Source: Flaccisagitta enflata (taxonomy: Eukaryota > Chaetognatha > Sagittoidea > Aphragmophora). From it: a stretch of 64,000 nucleotides of DNA. The notes under the pieces were generated by a model. That model did no database searches. It was not told where the DNA came from and saw only the letters and a list, made by a program, of their open reading frames with translations. Of the stretch, positions 13,371 through 22,307 are shown in pieces (the first letter of the stretch is position 1; every line of letters starts with the position of its first letter). The DNA is taken from assembly GCA_965153355.1 (NCBI GenBank), contig OZ231126.1, positions 94,302,001 to 94,366,000 on the forward strand, given 5' to 3'. The position numbers were made by a program, and so were the translations under genes.

Positions 13371-13499
13371 CAATGCATATCCCCCTTTGCTTTACCTTGT
13401 CCCATCTTTGTACCAATGCATATCCCCCTTTGCTTTACCTTGTCCCATCTTTGTACCAATGCATATTCCTCTTTGCTTCACCTTGTCCCATCTTCGCGT
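13371..13499 (+). repeat. 43-bp minisatellite, three units
   Basis: Three tandem copies of a unit beginning AATGCATATCCCCCTTTGCT, period 43. The third copy has a few substitutions. Confidence 0.9.
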
Positions 13500-13565
13500 C
13501 TGGTCCTTACTCCTTTCATTGTCATTCATCATCTATTCTTCTCTTCCCTCAATTTGTTTTTTCAA

Positions 13566-13640
13566 TTTTTTAGTTGTGAACACGCAACTCTGTTAGAGGC
13601 CTTGTCCGTCCATCAGATTGTCAGTCCGTTGGTCTGTCGG
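13566..13640 (+). repeat. Paired-box dispersed element, copy 7, left half (split by the retrotransposon)
   Basis: TTTTTAG, box AGTTGTGAAC, adjacent GCAACT, CTCTGTTAGAGGCCTTGTCCG and the start of the GTCC run, cut at 13640 by the 5' LTR. The right half continues at 26175 after the TCGG duplication. Confidence 0.85.
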
Positions 13641-14441
13641 TGTTGCGCCTCCATTTAGGCGCCTCGACGACTACAACGACGACGACGATGATATCGACGA
13701 CGATGATGACGGTGATTGATTGGACGATGGCAGACGCCGAAGATGATCATGAGCTAGACTCATTTCGACGGAGATTTGACGGACGCTGAAGACGGCCTCA
13801 TCTCGGCCTCGCTCAGGCCCCATTTTGGCCTCATTTGGACCTCATCACGGCCTCATTTGGACTTCATTTGGGCCTCATTTGGGACTATTTCGGGCCTCGT
13901 CTGGGCCTCATTCCAGCCTCATTCCAGCCTCATTCCAGCCTTATTTCAGCCTCATTTCAGCCTCATTTCAGCCTCATTGCTTTTGTCATTTATGCTTATG
14001 ATTCAGATGCTCATTTTCCTTTTCGTTTTCAGACTAAGAAACAGTTTTCATCACCATTTTCATGACCGGTTTTCTCTTAGTATGATATTTGCTTGCATTA
14101 CCGTCCCTTTGCTCATTCAGGCCTAGATTTGAGCCTGATTAGGGCCTTACGCGATCGATTCTTTGGGCGAGACTGGAACAGCGGCCCCTCGCAGATCAGG
14201 CAGACTCGTATCTCTGGGACTCATATCCTCATTGATTCCATCGACGGACTTCGGCAACGGGCCCGCGGATTTGGCCAACAGACTTCCCGACTTGACCAAC
14301 ACCGATATATGCCGGCATTGACGACTCGATTCCACGCACGACGCCGCCGCCGCCCCCGCCTCAGACGCTCATTTCCGGTCCAGACGTCCGCCGACGAACG
14401 CGGTGATCGACGCTTATTTGGTACTCATCATCCTCCTTTCA
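13641..14441 (+). repeat. 5' LTR (801 bp)
   Basis: Identical to 25374-26174 except one base seen by eye. Starts TGTTGCGCC and ends CTTTCA. Positions 13795-13980 form an imperfect tandem array of GGCCTCATT(T/C).. units of 11-12 bp, a plausible transcriptional control region of U3. This role is inferred. I see no clear TATA box or AATAAA signal. The short open frames inside it are identical in both LTRs and I regard them as chance. Confidence 0.97.
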
Positions 14442-14442
14442 G

Positions 14443-14455
14443 TGGTGCATCGGCC
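14443..14455 (+). other. Primer binding site, tRNA-Gly type
   Basis: TGGTGCATCGGCC starts one base after the LTR. It is the exact complement of the 3' end of a tRNA whose acceptor strand is CCGATGC followed by A and CCA. That is the acceptor sequence I recall for animal tRNA-Gly(GCC). The match is 13 nt and then stops. This sets minus-strand DNA priming. Confidence 0.8.
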
Positions 14456-15212
14456 CACAGCCTCACCACTTGGATCGTCGCGTTTCCTGGGGTTTCCCGC
14501 CTTCAATTGCTTGGATTTGTGGTTTGGAGTTGCACCTGAGGGACCAGCAGCCTTGGCTTTCGGGCATCAACGGTCTGCGACAAGCACGTAGGCGGCGACC
14601 GCTATATGGAGAAATTGAGGGATCTGAAGACCTCATCTGACGGTTCTTCGACAGTCTGAAGTAGTTCAGCATCTTAGGACGCCGACATTGGATCCATCGG
14701 CCGCGATTTACTCCATCGTTTTTAACAAAATTCCGCATCTCCGAATCCGGTCTTAGACAACGTTGGCGGCGTTTTAAATAGTCATAAACAAATTTTAACA
14801 AAATTGTTCCCCCTTTACCCCCCTCTGCTTTGAGAAAACCGGCATGATTCATTCAAGGTGATTTAAGAATTTCGCGAAGTGGCTTCCCGTTTTATTAAAC
14901 TTACAAACGTTTCGCATCCTCGAACAATTTCATGAACATTCTCTTATCAATCAACCTCTCATCAATGGCCTACTCTGGGACGCAAGCAAATATATCTCTT
15001 TGTCCATGCACTGAGATATAATTCATTCCCCTCATAATCATTTTAGCTAATCTTTTTTTTAACGGAACCATACTCTTTTATTTAATTTGCTAATTAAATA
15101 AATAGAAGCCTTCTCTTGCAACCTTCGTTAAGGAAGTAATTGATTCATCTGCTTCTTATTGTTTTTTTTAAACATATTCTATAATTCAGATCAATTGCGT
15201 TACGAAGGCAGA
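14456..15212 (+). other. Untranslated leader of the retrotransposon
   Basis: About 757 bp between primer site and the preferred gag ATG, without a long ORF. A pyrimidine/T-rich run followed by ATAATTCAG at 15161-15189 resembles a 3' splice site, so leader splicing is possible. Packaging signals would be expected here but are not recognisable by eye. Confidence 0.6.
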
Positions 15213-16382
15213 ATGACGCCTGAAGAAATAGCAGCACAAAATGCAGCTGCGCTACAACAGCAGCAGCAGCAGCAGCGGCAGGCGCCGGCTGATTTCGGCG
15301 ACCAGATGGAACGCGCTTTGAGACGTCAGCCGAAAAGCGTGACTTATCCGGACTACAAGACGACGGAGGATTTCACGCTCTGGTTGTCGGGTTACCTTGA
15401 AAGGACTCGCAGCACTCATGGTTTTGGACCACATGAAGATAACTTGGTGCAGGCTGAAGTTGTTCGTTCCATTTCCGGAAAATTGTCCGTCGGAAACGCG
15501 CTTGACGCATACAATCGATTGAGCCGTACGGAGAAGGCAGACTACAAAACCTTGATTGAAAGGCTAACAGAGGAATTTGTCGACCCTCAAGAAAAACGGC
15601 TTTTCAACGAATCACTCTCATTCAACAAGAGAAAGAAAGGTCAGTCTGTCAAAGGCTTCATGCAGGAAATCAAGAACGACATGCAACGTTACTCAACCCT
15701 GCAAAAACAGATCATCACGATTTCCGGGGGTCTTTCAACCAATCCGGAAATTGAAAGGCAAGGAGTGGTACGATTCCGCCATGGGATGCGCAATGAAAAA
15801 GGCAAGAAGGACTCTGACCTCTCAGATCACCTCAACTACCATCTAATGGAGGATTCCGAGTTGACTTGGAAAAATGCGATCGAAGTCACGTCCAGATGGG
15901 AAATGGCCAAAAACAGAAGAAAGAAGTCGAAGAAAGCCGAGTCGTCATCCGATTCCTCCGATTCCTCCGATGACGAAGTGGAGTCGGTGGAGGTGAAGAA
16001 AAAGTCTTCGAAGAGCAAGAAGGGTAAGGAGGAGGATGGAAAAGTGGAAAAGGGTGATAGCCTGAAATATTTCGCAGCAGTGGCTGATCAGGTTCATGAG
16101 AACCAGATGAAGATCAAGGGTCTCGAAACAGGCCAGACCCGTCTAGAAACCGGCCAAACACAGTTAATTGCGGCGCAGACTACGGCCGCGACAGCCCTAT
16201 CCAACCTTCAGGCAAAGCTTGATGGCCTTGTGCAGCATCAAACTTACACGCCGGCTTTCCCTCAACAAATCTACCAGCAGCCGGTAAGACGTTTTCAGGC
16301 TCCCCTTCAGGGCAATCAGCTTGGCCAGTATCAACAATATCGCCAGAATCCGTTGAATCAACAATTTCGCCCCCAGCAACAA

Positions 16383-16413
<31 letters not shown>

Positions 16414-16766
16414 CTCAACAACGGCTCCAATTTAACCCTCGCCCTCAAAACGCCACATGGAACGCGAGGACTGATCAGGCAAGGCAAGGCAACTTTGGTT
16501 TTCAAAGAAGGACGCCTGCAACCTTTCAAACAGCGGCGGCAGCACCGACGGCAGCTCCAGCAGCGCCAACCGCCGCAGCAGCGCCCGCCGTTCCGGCAGC
16601 TGCAGTCGAAACTGGAGGAGTGGAAGCTGAGGAGCTAGGCGCCTATGAGGGCGACCGAAGAGTGTCGATTGGACTTGCTAATCTTCTCTCTATCGCGGAC
16701 TTGGCGGGTGTGGATCTCGACGAAGAACATCTCGCCTCTGGGGTGGAGCAGATGAATTTCTACTAG
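15213..16766 (+). CDS. gag: Gag-like structural polyprotein of the LTR retrotransposon
   Basis: A 517-residue product from the ATG at 15213, which begins MTPEEIAAQ. An upstream open stretch to 15159 has no ATG. Gag proteins form the intracellular particle in which reverse transcription takes place. The assignment rests on position after the primer site and before protease. Supporting features are the helical, Trp/Leu-containing central part (about residues 50-220, including LWLSGYLERTR and LTEEFVDPQEKRLF), which resembles a retrotransposon capsid. Then come a Ser/Asp- and Lys-rich stretch (about 233-283), a possible coiled coil with a repeated ETGQT, a glutamine run and an Ala/Pro-rich stretch. 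I see no cysteine anywhere, so the usual CCHC zinc knuckle is absent. RNA binding may use the basic tracts, as an inference. It ends TAG. Pol follows in the -1 frame. Confidence 0.85.
16682..16764 (+). promoter_or_regulatory. Gag/pol overlap compatible with -1 frameshifting
   Basis: The pol frame has a TAA at 16679-16681 and is open from 16682 onward, so it overlaps the last 83 nt of gag in the -1 frame. That suits a -1 ribosomal frameshift. I found no textbook slippery heptamer, so reinitiation at the pol ATG (16829) remains possible. Confidence 0.45.
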
Positions 16767-16828
16767 CCAACAGCAGACTGCAGGGTAATGCTGCTGGCAA
16801 ATCGCACCCTGTTAATCAATTACGTAGC

Positions 16829-18355
16829 ATGATTGAAGTTAAACTTGGAAACACCGGTGTGCAAACCCTCGTCGACACAGGGGCGAAATTATCCTGCATC
16901 AGCGAGCAATTGCTGCAGTGTCACGAACTGTTCAAATTCTGTAAAATACGAAAGTGTGATAAACGTGCGTATGGCGTTAATGGAGAGCCGGTAGTTACGT
17001 TGGGAATTGTAGAAGTATCCTTCAAAATTAACAATTTTTCGTTTACTCATGAATTCACCATCCTGCGTGGCCTTATTCATCCGATGCTGTTGGGTTTCGA
17101 TTTGTTGGTGCATTTTAAGGCCAAGATTGACGTTGGCGATTCTCCATCGATTAATCTTTTCCATCCAATTGGTGGTTGGTTAAGTGCTCCTTTCCTTCGA
17201 GCGGCGCCGAAAAATAAACCGGCTCCGCATGTGGCGCTCGTCAAGGGGGTGACGCTTCCGCCGATGGCTTTCTTCTACGTCAACGCCTACATTGCTAACG
17301 TCGATTGCGTGGAGACGGAGATTGGGGCAAAAAATGGTCTCATGGGCATCACTTCGATCCAAAAGGTGGATGACTTCTTCGATCCTGGCTTCATGTTGCG
17401 GGACGCTGTTGTTTCCACTAAGTCTCCGGTCTTTCGAGTTGAGTTGGCAAATCCCTTTGAATTACCATTGAAATTGGCCGATGATACCCCGTTGGGCGTG
17501 GTGTTTGACTATGATTGTGAGGTAATCGAAACCAATGGCGCAGAGGAATCTTTGTGGGAAAATAAACCAAACGACGCTTCTGAACAGCTGATGAGGGAAC
17601 AGGCGTTGTTAAATTCCTCTATTGCCATGGTTGAAACGCAGTTGCCGGACACAATATCATCAGGTGTAGGAAGCGTGTGGAAGGCAAAACCGCCTGACAG
17701 GTCTGCCAACCTTCTTGGACGGCAGCCCGCTCATCAACAAACGGGCGGCGCAGCGGGTGGTGACCTTCTTGGGACCCACCCAATTCAGCATCCAATCCAC
17801 TCTCTCGACGACTCCCTCCCCCAACCACAGCCTTGGCTCCCAGGTTCAGTGAAGAAAAAGGAAGAGTGTGTGTTCACAATGGCTTACTCCGACGAAGCGG
17901 AACATAAACTGAAATATTCTGATATCCATGGTGAAGGAGCAACCAAACAAGAGAAAGACTTCATGATTAATATGGACGGGGCAAATTACACGCCGGAGCA
18001 GAGGAAACAGTTGGAAGAGGTTCTTGAGCGAAACGCGGAAGCCTTTGCCAAAAATGAGCGGGATATTGGTTGCACCGACCTCATATGCCATCATGTCAAG
18101 ATTCCCAGTCCGCGCCCAGCCTATCTGAACTACAACAAAACACATGGGCCTGAGATCAGGAAGGAGATAAACAATCAGACGGAAAGCTTTCTTGCAGAGG
18201 GCATTGTGGTCGAATCGGAATCTCCTTATTGCGCACCAATCGTCATGGTAAGGAAGAAAAATGGAGGGTGGAAATATTGTGTCGATCTTCGAAAGATTAA
18301 CCAGATGACCGAAAAGGTGCCATTCCCCATGCCAAGGATTGAAGACGCGCTGTGA
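16829..18355 (+). pseudogene. pol: Pol, N-terminal part: aspartic protease and the start of reverse transcriptase, ended by an in-frame TGA
   Basis: 508 residues from the ATG at 16829; the frame is open upstream to 16682. Residues 14-22 hold the protease active site LVDTGAKLS, and LLGFD at 87-91 fits the second half of a retropepsin. The middle (about 240-330) is poorly conserved. From about 385 it reads as the N-terminus of a Ty3/Gypsy reverse transcriptase: a conserved leader with DIGCTDL, then YCAPIVMVRKKNG and the CVDLRKIN motif. The frame stops at TGA 18353-18355, before the catalytic motif A. The downstream half of the enzyme lies in the same frame after a second stop, so this is one polyprotein gene broken by stops and not two designed genes. 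A stop-readthrough role cannot be excluded from sequence alone. Confidence 0.88.
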
Positions 18356-18490
18356 AAACTCAAACGCCCGAAACTCTTCTCTTTGTTGGATCTCCTTAAG
18401 GCTTACTATCAGGTCCCCGTGGCGCCAGAAGACTAAAAATACTATGCGTACACCGACGGCGCGCGCCACCTCCAGTTCGCGCGCTGCCCC
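18353..18490 (+). pseudogene. Reverse transcriptase motif-A region between two in-frame stops
   Basis: The pol frame continues from the TGA at 18353 to a TAA at 18434-18436, then on to the next ATG at 18491, without a frameshift. The 26 codons between the stops contain the conserved LLDLLKAYYQ block, including the first catalytic aspartate. The codons after the TAA lead into motif B (FARCPMGAKNSG). A product starting at 18491 would therefore lack the motif-A aspartate. Confidence 0.88.
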
Positions 18491-21400
18491 ATGGGCGCAA
18501 AGAATTCTGGCTCAACCCTCGCGATGTTGATGGAATTGGTGCTGCGAGGTCTCCCGCCCGAGTGTGTAATCGGATACTTAGATGATATCCTCCTGGCCAC
18601 AGAAGATTGGGATACGCACATGCTTCTACTCGACAAGCTCCTCAAGTCACTTATAAGCGCAAAACTCAAGCTTTGTCCCGGCAAATGCCAATTCGGGCGA
18701 GAGTCGACGAAGGCTTTGGGCCACACTTTGTCTGCAGAAGGCATTAAACCTGATAAGTTCAATCTGGATAAGATCAAGCAGTGGAACCAGGCGAATAACG
18801 TCGGTGAAGTCCGTACCTATTTGGGTCTGACGGGATATTACAGGAGTCTAGTCCAGCAATATGCCCACATTGCAGCGCCTCTCACTGATCTCCTTCACAT
18901 CAACAAAGCCTGGCAATGGGGCCAGAAAGAAGTCGATGCCTTCAACACGCTAAAACAAAGGCTTTTGTCCGAGCCAATTGCGGCCTACCCTGACTTTGAC
19001 CTTGAATTCCTTCTCAAGACGGATGCATCGAAAGTGGCGCTGGGCGCAGTGTTGGCCCAAATACAAGACAGACGGGAAAGGATGATTGCCTGCATGAGCA
19101 AAAAGTTCACGACGACGGAGCTCACTTGGGCTCCATACGACAGGGAGTTTCTAGCGATGATCTTGCCAACGCGTCATTTCTCTCATTACTTGCGATGGAA
19201 GCCATTCAAATTGTTCACAGACCACAAACCCTTACTCAGCTGGAAAGACGTCACAACACAGAAGGACGCATCCGGCAAGAGGACCAGATGGGTTATGGAA
19301 TTGTCGACATACGACGTGGAGGTGATCTACAAAGAAGGCCGACGCCACGGTGACGCAGATGCCCTTTCTCGCCATCCAAATCCAGATGAGAGGGAAGAAG
19401 AGGAAGATGAAATGCTTAGCGCTCTCTACGCAAAGTGGGCAAAACCTCCAATCCATGAGACGAACAACCTGAGCGCCCTCTTTGATGAAGAAGACACCCG
19501 AATCCCGAGAATGGTCATGGAACTCTCTAAGTACAATGTGCAAGTCATGTACAAGGAAATGGGCAGAAATGTCAAAGGCGAGACAACTGGTCGAAAACTC
19601 GGTATGGAGGAACGGGAAAGCATCATTTGCTCCCTCAGCCAAGAGGAAGAAGTAGAGATCAACTTTCTGGCGGCCGAGACTTTTGCCGAAATTGCCCTAG
19701 TCGAAATACACGCCGACGAAGAATTTGGTAAAGAGTTCATCAAGTACCAAACAGAAGACCAGGATATCGCAATGGCAATTAAATTGATCAAATCCGATTC
19801 CAAAAGTGCCAAAGACTGGAAAATCTTGCCAGGTTGGTACCGCCAAAATCGCCAAGGGTTTGTGGTGTCAAACGGTCTTCTTTATCACATGAAGAAGATT
19901 GATTCAGTCTCAGAGCCGGTTGCAAGAATGGTTATTCCAAAGGCCAAGGTAAACGAAATGCTGTTCAGGTGCCATGGCTGCATCCACAGCGGGCACCCTG
20001 GTCAAAAACGGGCGATGGCCCGGCTGGAGAAGTTTGCTGTCTGGCACAACATGTCAAACGACGTGGAGAAACATATCCAACGATGCGCCGAATGCCAAGC
20101 AATGCGAACTTCAGTCCCAAAACGGGTAGCGCCAGTCCAACCTCAAACAGCTATTGCCCCATTGCAATTTGTGCAAGCCGATCTTTTCAAAACGGGAACA
20201 AGTTACAAGGGCATGTCCTACATTTGCGTATTCGAGGACCGCTTCACCAAATTCTGCAAACTCTACGCAATCAAAGACGGTAAGGCGAGAAGCGTTGCAA
20301 AGTGCGTTGAAGACTTTGTCACGCAACTGGGTTGCCCTAGTGTTTGGGAAACGGACGGAGGCCCAGAATTCTATAACGTCCTAATCATGGCCATCTGTCA
20401 CGTATTTCAAATCAAGAAAGAATTTGGACTCGCGTATAGGCCACAAACGCAAGGCCAATGCGAGAGGAAAAACCGCACTATCAAAGCGGAGCTCGCAAAG
20501 CGCATTCACCAGTTTGGCAAAGCATGGCCGACATACCTCAAGTGGATAGAAATGGCATATAATTCAACCCCACACCCGAGTCATGGCCACACGCCGTTTT
20601 TGATGATGTTTGGACGAGAAGCCAAATTACCAATCCAAGTCGACATGCCATCAATCGACACTAAGGGTTGGAAATCAAGCATGAAGGACTATCTCTCCGA
20701 ATTCCTCGACAGATTGGCAACATATCATGAGAATGCAATAATCAACCAAGCCCTCTACAAGATAAAAATGGCCAAACAGCACGACAAGAATCTCCTGAAG
20801 CCCCTGCAAAAAGGTGATACCGTAGTACGAGAAGTTCCTCGGCAGTTTCGTGCGAAGCTTGATTTGGCCACAGATGGTCCATGGACTGTGGAAGAACAAC
20901 GTATCAAAGAGGGCAAGCCTTTACCTGTCTACCGCATCAGAAATGACGATAACAAAGCCATTCTCGCCCACAGATCAGTCCTCTCTGATTTCTCCGAGCC
21001 AATTTTTACCCACAAAAAGGAAGAGGTTCCAGCGCCACCAGAAGTGCGCAAATCAAAAAGCAAGAAGAAAGACATTGTCACTGACGGTCCAGCCAGCAGG
21101 ACCAGGTCAAAGAGAATCCTCTCTCTTTTAACCGCTAATAAAGCAAACTCAGCATCTGGGAATGTTGCTCCGCCGACAGTGAATATTCCACGAAGAAACA
21201 ACAATGGAGATGATGGCGACGGGGACGAAGGGAACGACGACGATGATCATCAAAGTTCCAATGGTGAATTTGAACCGCCATCTCCAAACAGCGATAACCC
21301 TAATGACAGCGGCATGCGCGATCAAAGCTCCTTTCGTCATTTTCAACCGTTGGATTTCCCATCTTCCCCAAGCGGAGATGGAGAAGAAACAGATGAATTA

Positions 21401-21826
21401 TTTACGCCAGATAACTCCAGCACGGCAGGCGAAACATCTGATAATCTCTCCGGTTATGCCACGGCTCAGAGTGGCAATTCCACACAAGAAAGCAGCTTTG
21501 AAATCCACATTGGAGCCAACGCCATTTCCAAGCAATCCATAGAAAACGCCTCCCTTGCGCACGGATGGTCACCATTATCCTCAACTGGCAATTTTTCCCA
21601 AATGGACAACGTTTTTGGCTCCTTTGAGGAGACAATTATTGAATCTCCAAATGCAACGCTTCCAGTCCCAAACAACACTCCTCGCAGCAGCTCAGCCAAC
21701 ACGGAAGAGAGCGAACATGACGTAGGATGCGTGACGGAAGAAGTATCCATGCAGGGAGACTTTTTAATGCGCCGTAGCAGCCGTCATTCAAAGCCAGTTA
21801 ACCGTTATGGGTATCCTTCGTTCTAA
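18491..21826 (+). CDS. pol: Pol, C-terminal part: reverse transcriptase end, RNase H and integrase
   Basis: 1111 residues from the first ATG after the second stop. The true product is probably a longer polyprotein. YLDD at residues 29-32 is reverse transcriptase motif C. GLTGYYRSL (112-120) leads to RNase H, with KTDAS at 176-180, ending near DADALSRHP (288-296). Residues 341-356 repeat, in diverged form, the RNase H stretch at 269-282, which suggests a small internal duplication. Integrase follows with an HHCC finger (H495/H499/H502 region, C532, C535) and a catalytic D564, D622, E658 triad with the D,D-35-E spacing. After about residue 850 there is an acidic, Ser/Asn-rich, low-complexity tail ending RRSSRHSKPVNRYGYPSF. 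I see no chromodomain. The frame is clean, so decay is confined to the two upstream stops. Confidence 0.93.
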   Translation: MGAKNSGSTLAMLMELVLRGLPPECVIGYLDDILLATEDWDTHMLLLDKLLKSLISAKLKLCPGKCQFGRESTKALGHTLSAEGIKPDKFNLDKIKQWNQANNVGEVRTYLGLTGYYRSLVQQYAHIAAPLTDLLHINKAWQWGQKEVDAFNTLKQRLLSEPIAAYPDFDLEFLLKTDASKVALGAVLAQIQDRRERMIACMSKKFTTTELTWAPYDREFLAMILPTRHFSHYLRWKPFKLFTDHKPLLSWKDVTTQKDASGKRTRWVMELSTYDVEVIYKEGRRHGDADALSRHPNPDEREEEEDEMLSALYAKWAKPPIHETNNLSALFDEEDTRIPRMVMELSKYNVQVMYKEMGRNVKGETTGRKLGMEERESIICSLSQEEEVEINFLAAETFAEIALVEIHADEEFGKEFIKYQTEDQDIAMAIKLIKSDSKSAKDWKILPGWYRQNRQGFVVSNGLLYHMKKIDSVSEPVARMVIPKAKVNEMLFRCHGCIHSGHPGQKRAMARLEKFAVWHNMSNDVEKHIQRCAECQAMRTSVPKRVAPVQPQTAIAPLQFVQADLFKTGTSYKGMSYICVFEDRFTKFCKLYAIKDGKARSVAKCVEDFVTQLGCPSVWETDGGPEFYNVLIMAICHVFQIKKEFGLAYRPQTQGQCERKNRTIKAELAKRIHQFGKAWPTYLKWIEMAYNSTPHPSHGHTPFLMMFGREAKLPIQVDMPSIDTKGWKSSMKDYLSEFLDRLATYHENAIINQALYKIKMAKQHDKNLLKPLQKGDTVVREVPRQFRAKLDLATDGPWTVEEQRIKEGKPLPVYRIRNDDNKAILAHRSVLSDFSEPIFTHKKEEVPAPPEVRKSKSKKKDIVTDGPASRTRSKRILSLLTANKANSASGNVAPPTVNIPRRNNNGDDGDGDEGNDDDDHQSSNGEFEPPSPNSDNPNDSGMRDQSSFRHFQPLDFPSSPSGDGEETDELFTPDNSSTAGETSDNLSGYATAQSGNSTQESSFEIHIGANAISKQSIENASLAHGWSPLSSTGNFSQMDNVFGSFEETIIESPNATLPVPNNTPRSSSANTEESEHDVGCVTEEVSMQGDFLMRRSSRHSKPVNRYGYPSF

Positions 21827-22307
21827 ATACAACGAATAACGATATTTGTATGGGTTACGGCATTCTTCCGTTATTGATTCTGCATTATCGAACGTTAGAT
21901 AAATTTGCATTTGTTGTACAGGTCATTAGTCTATTTTTTCACGACTTTGACATTCACTTTCTACATTTCTCTCTCGATTATGAATTAAATGATTTTGCGA
22001 CGGTCATTAGTCTACTTTTTCACGACTTTGACACTCTTATTTTCGTATGTTCCGTATCTACGCCTTAAGTCGGATAGTTTTAGCATGCAATTTCGTCTCA
22101 GAATTGGCCATACGCTTGGTAATTAGAACTAGCAACCAGAAAATAGGGAAGGAAATGAATACGATCTCGCGCGATTTTATCTATTGATTATTCTGGAGCA
22201 AAGGGATGGAATTGATCAAAATTTAATTGAATTGTTATTCTTTTTGTGCCGATCTAAATGGTTGTTTCCTTTCCAAGATACAAAGATAAATATTTTCGGA
22301 AATCGAT
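21827..22307 (+). other. Spacer between pol and the third ORF, with a direct repeat and a possible splice acceptor
   Basis: A ~35-bp direct repeat built around GGTCATTAGTCTA and TTTTTCACGACTTTGACA occurs near 21921 and 22002. Just upstream of the third ORF a pyrimidine stretch ends TTTCCTTTCCAAG at about 22265-22277, a plausible 3' splice site 30 nt before the ATG. Expression of the third ORF from a spliced subgenomic RNA is inferred. Confidence 0.5.

Noticed and set aside
13776-14126. Small ORFs inside the LTRs, repeated at 25509-25859
   Set aside because: They follow from the 11-12 bp GGCCTCATT repeats of the LTR. Identity between LTRs reflects recent insertion and not coding selection.
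18353-18436. In-frame stops as evidence for a non-standard genetic code
   Set aside because: Other frames here end naturally at TAG (gag), TAA (pol, ORF3) and TGA (Penelope-like element), so all three stops behave as stops elsewhere in the window.
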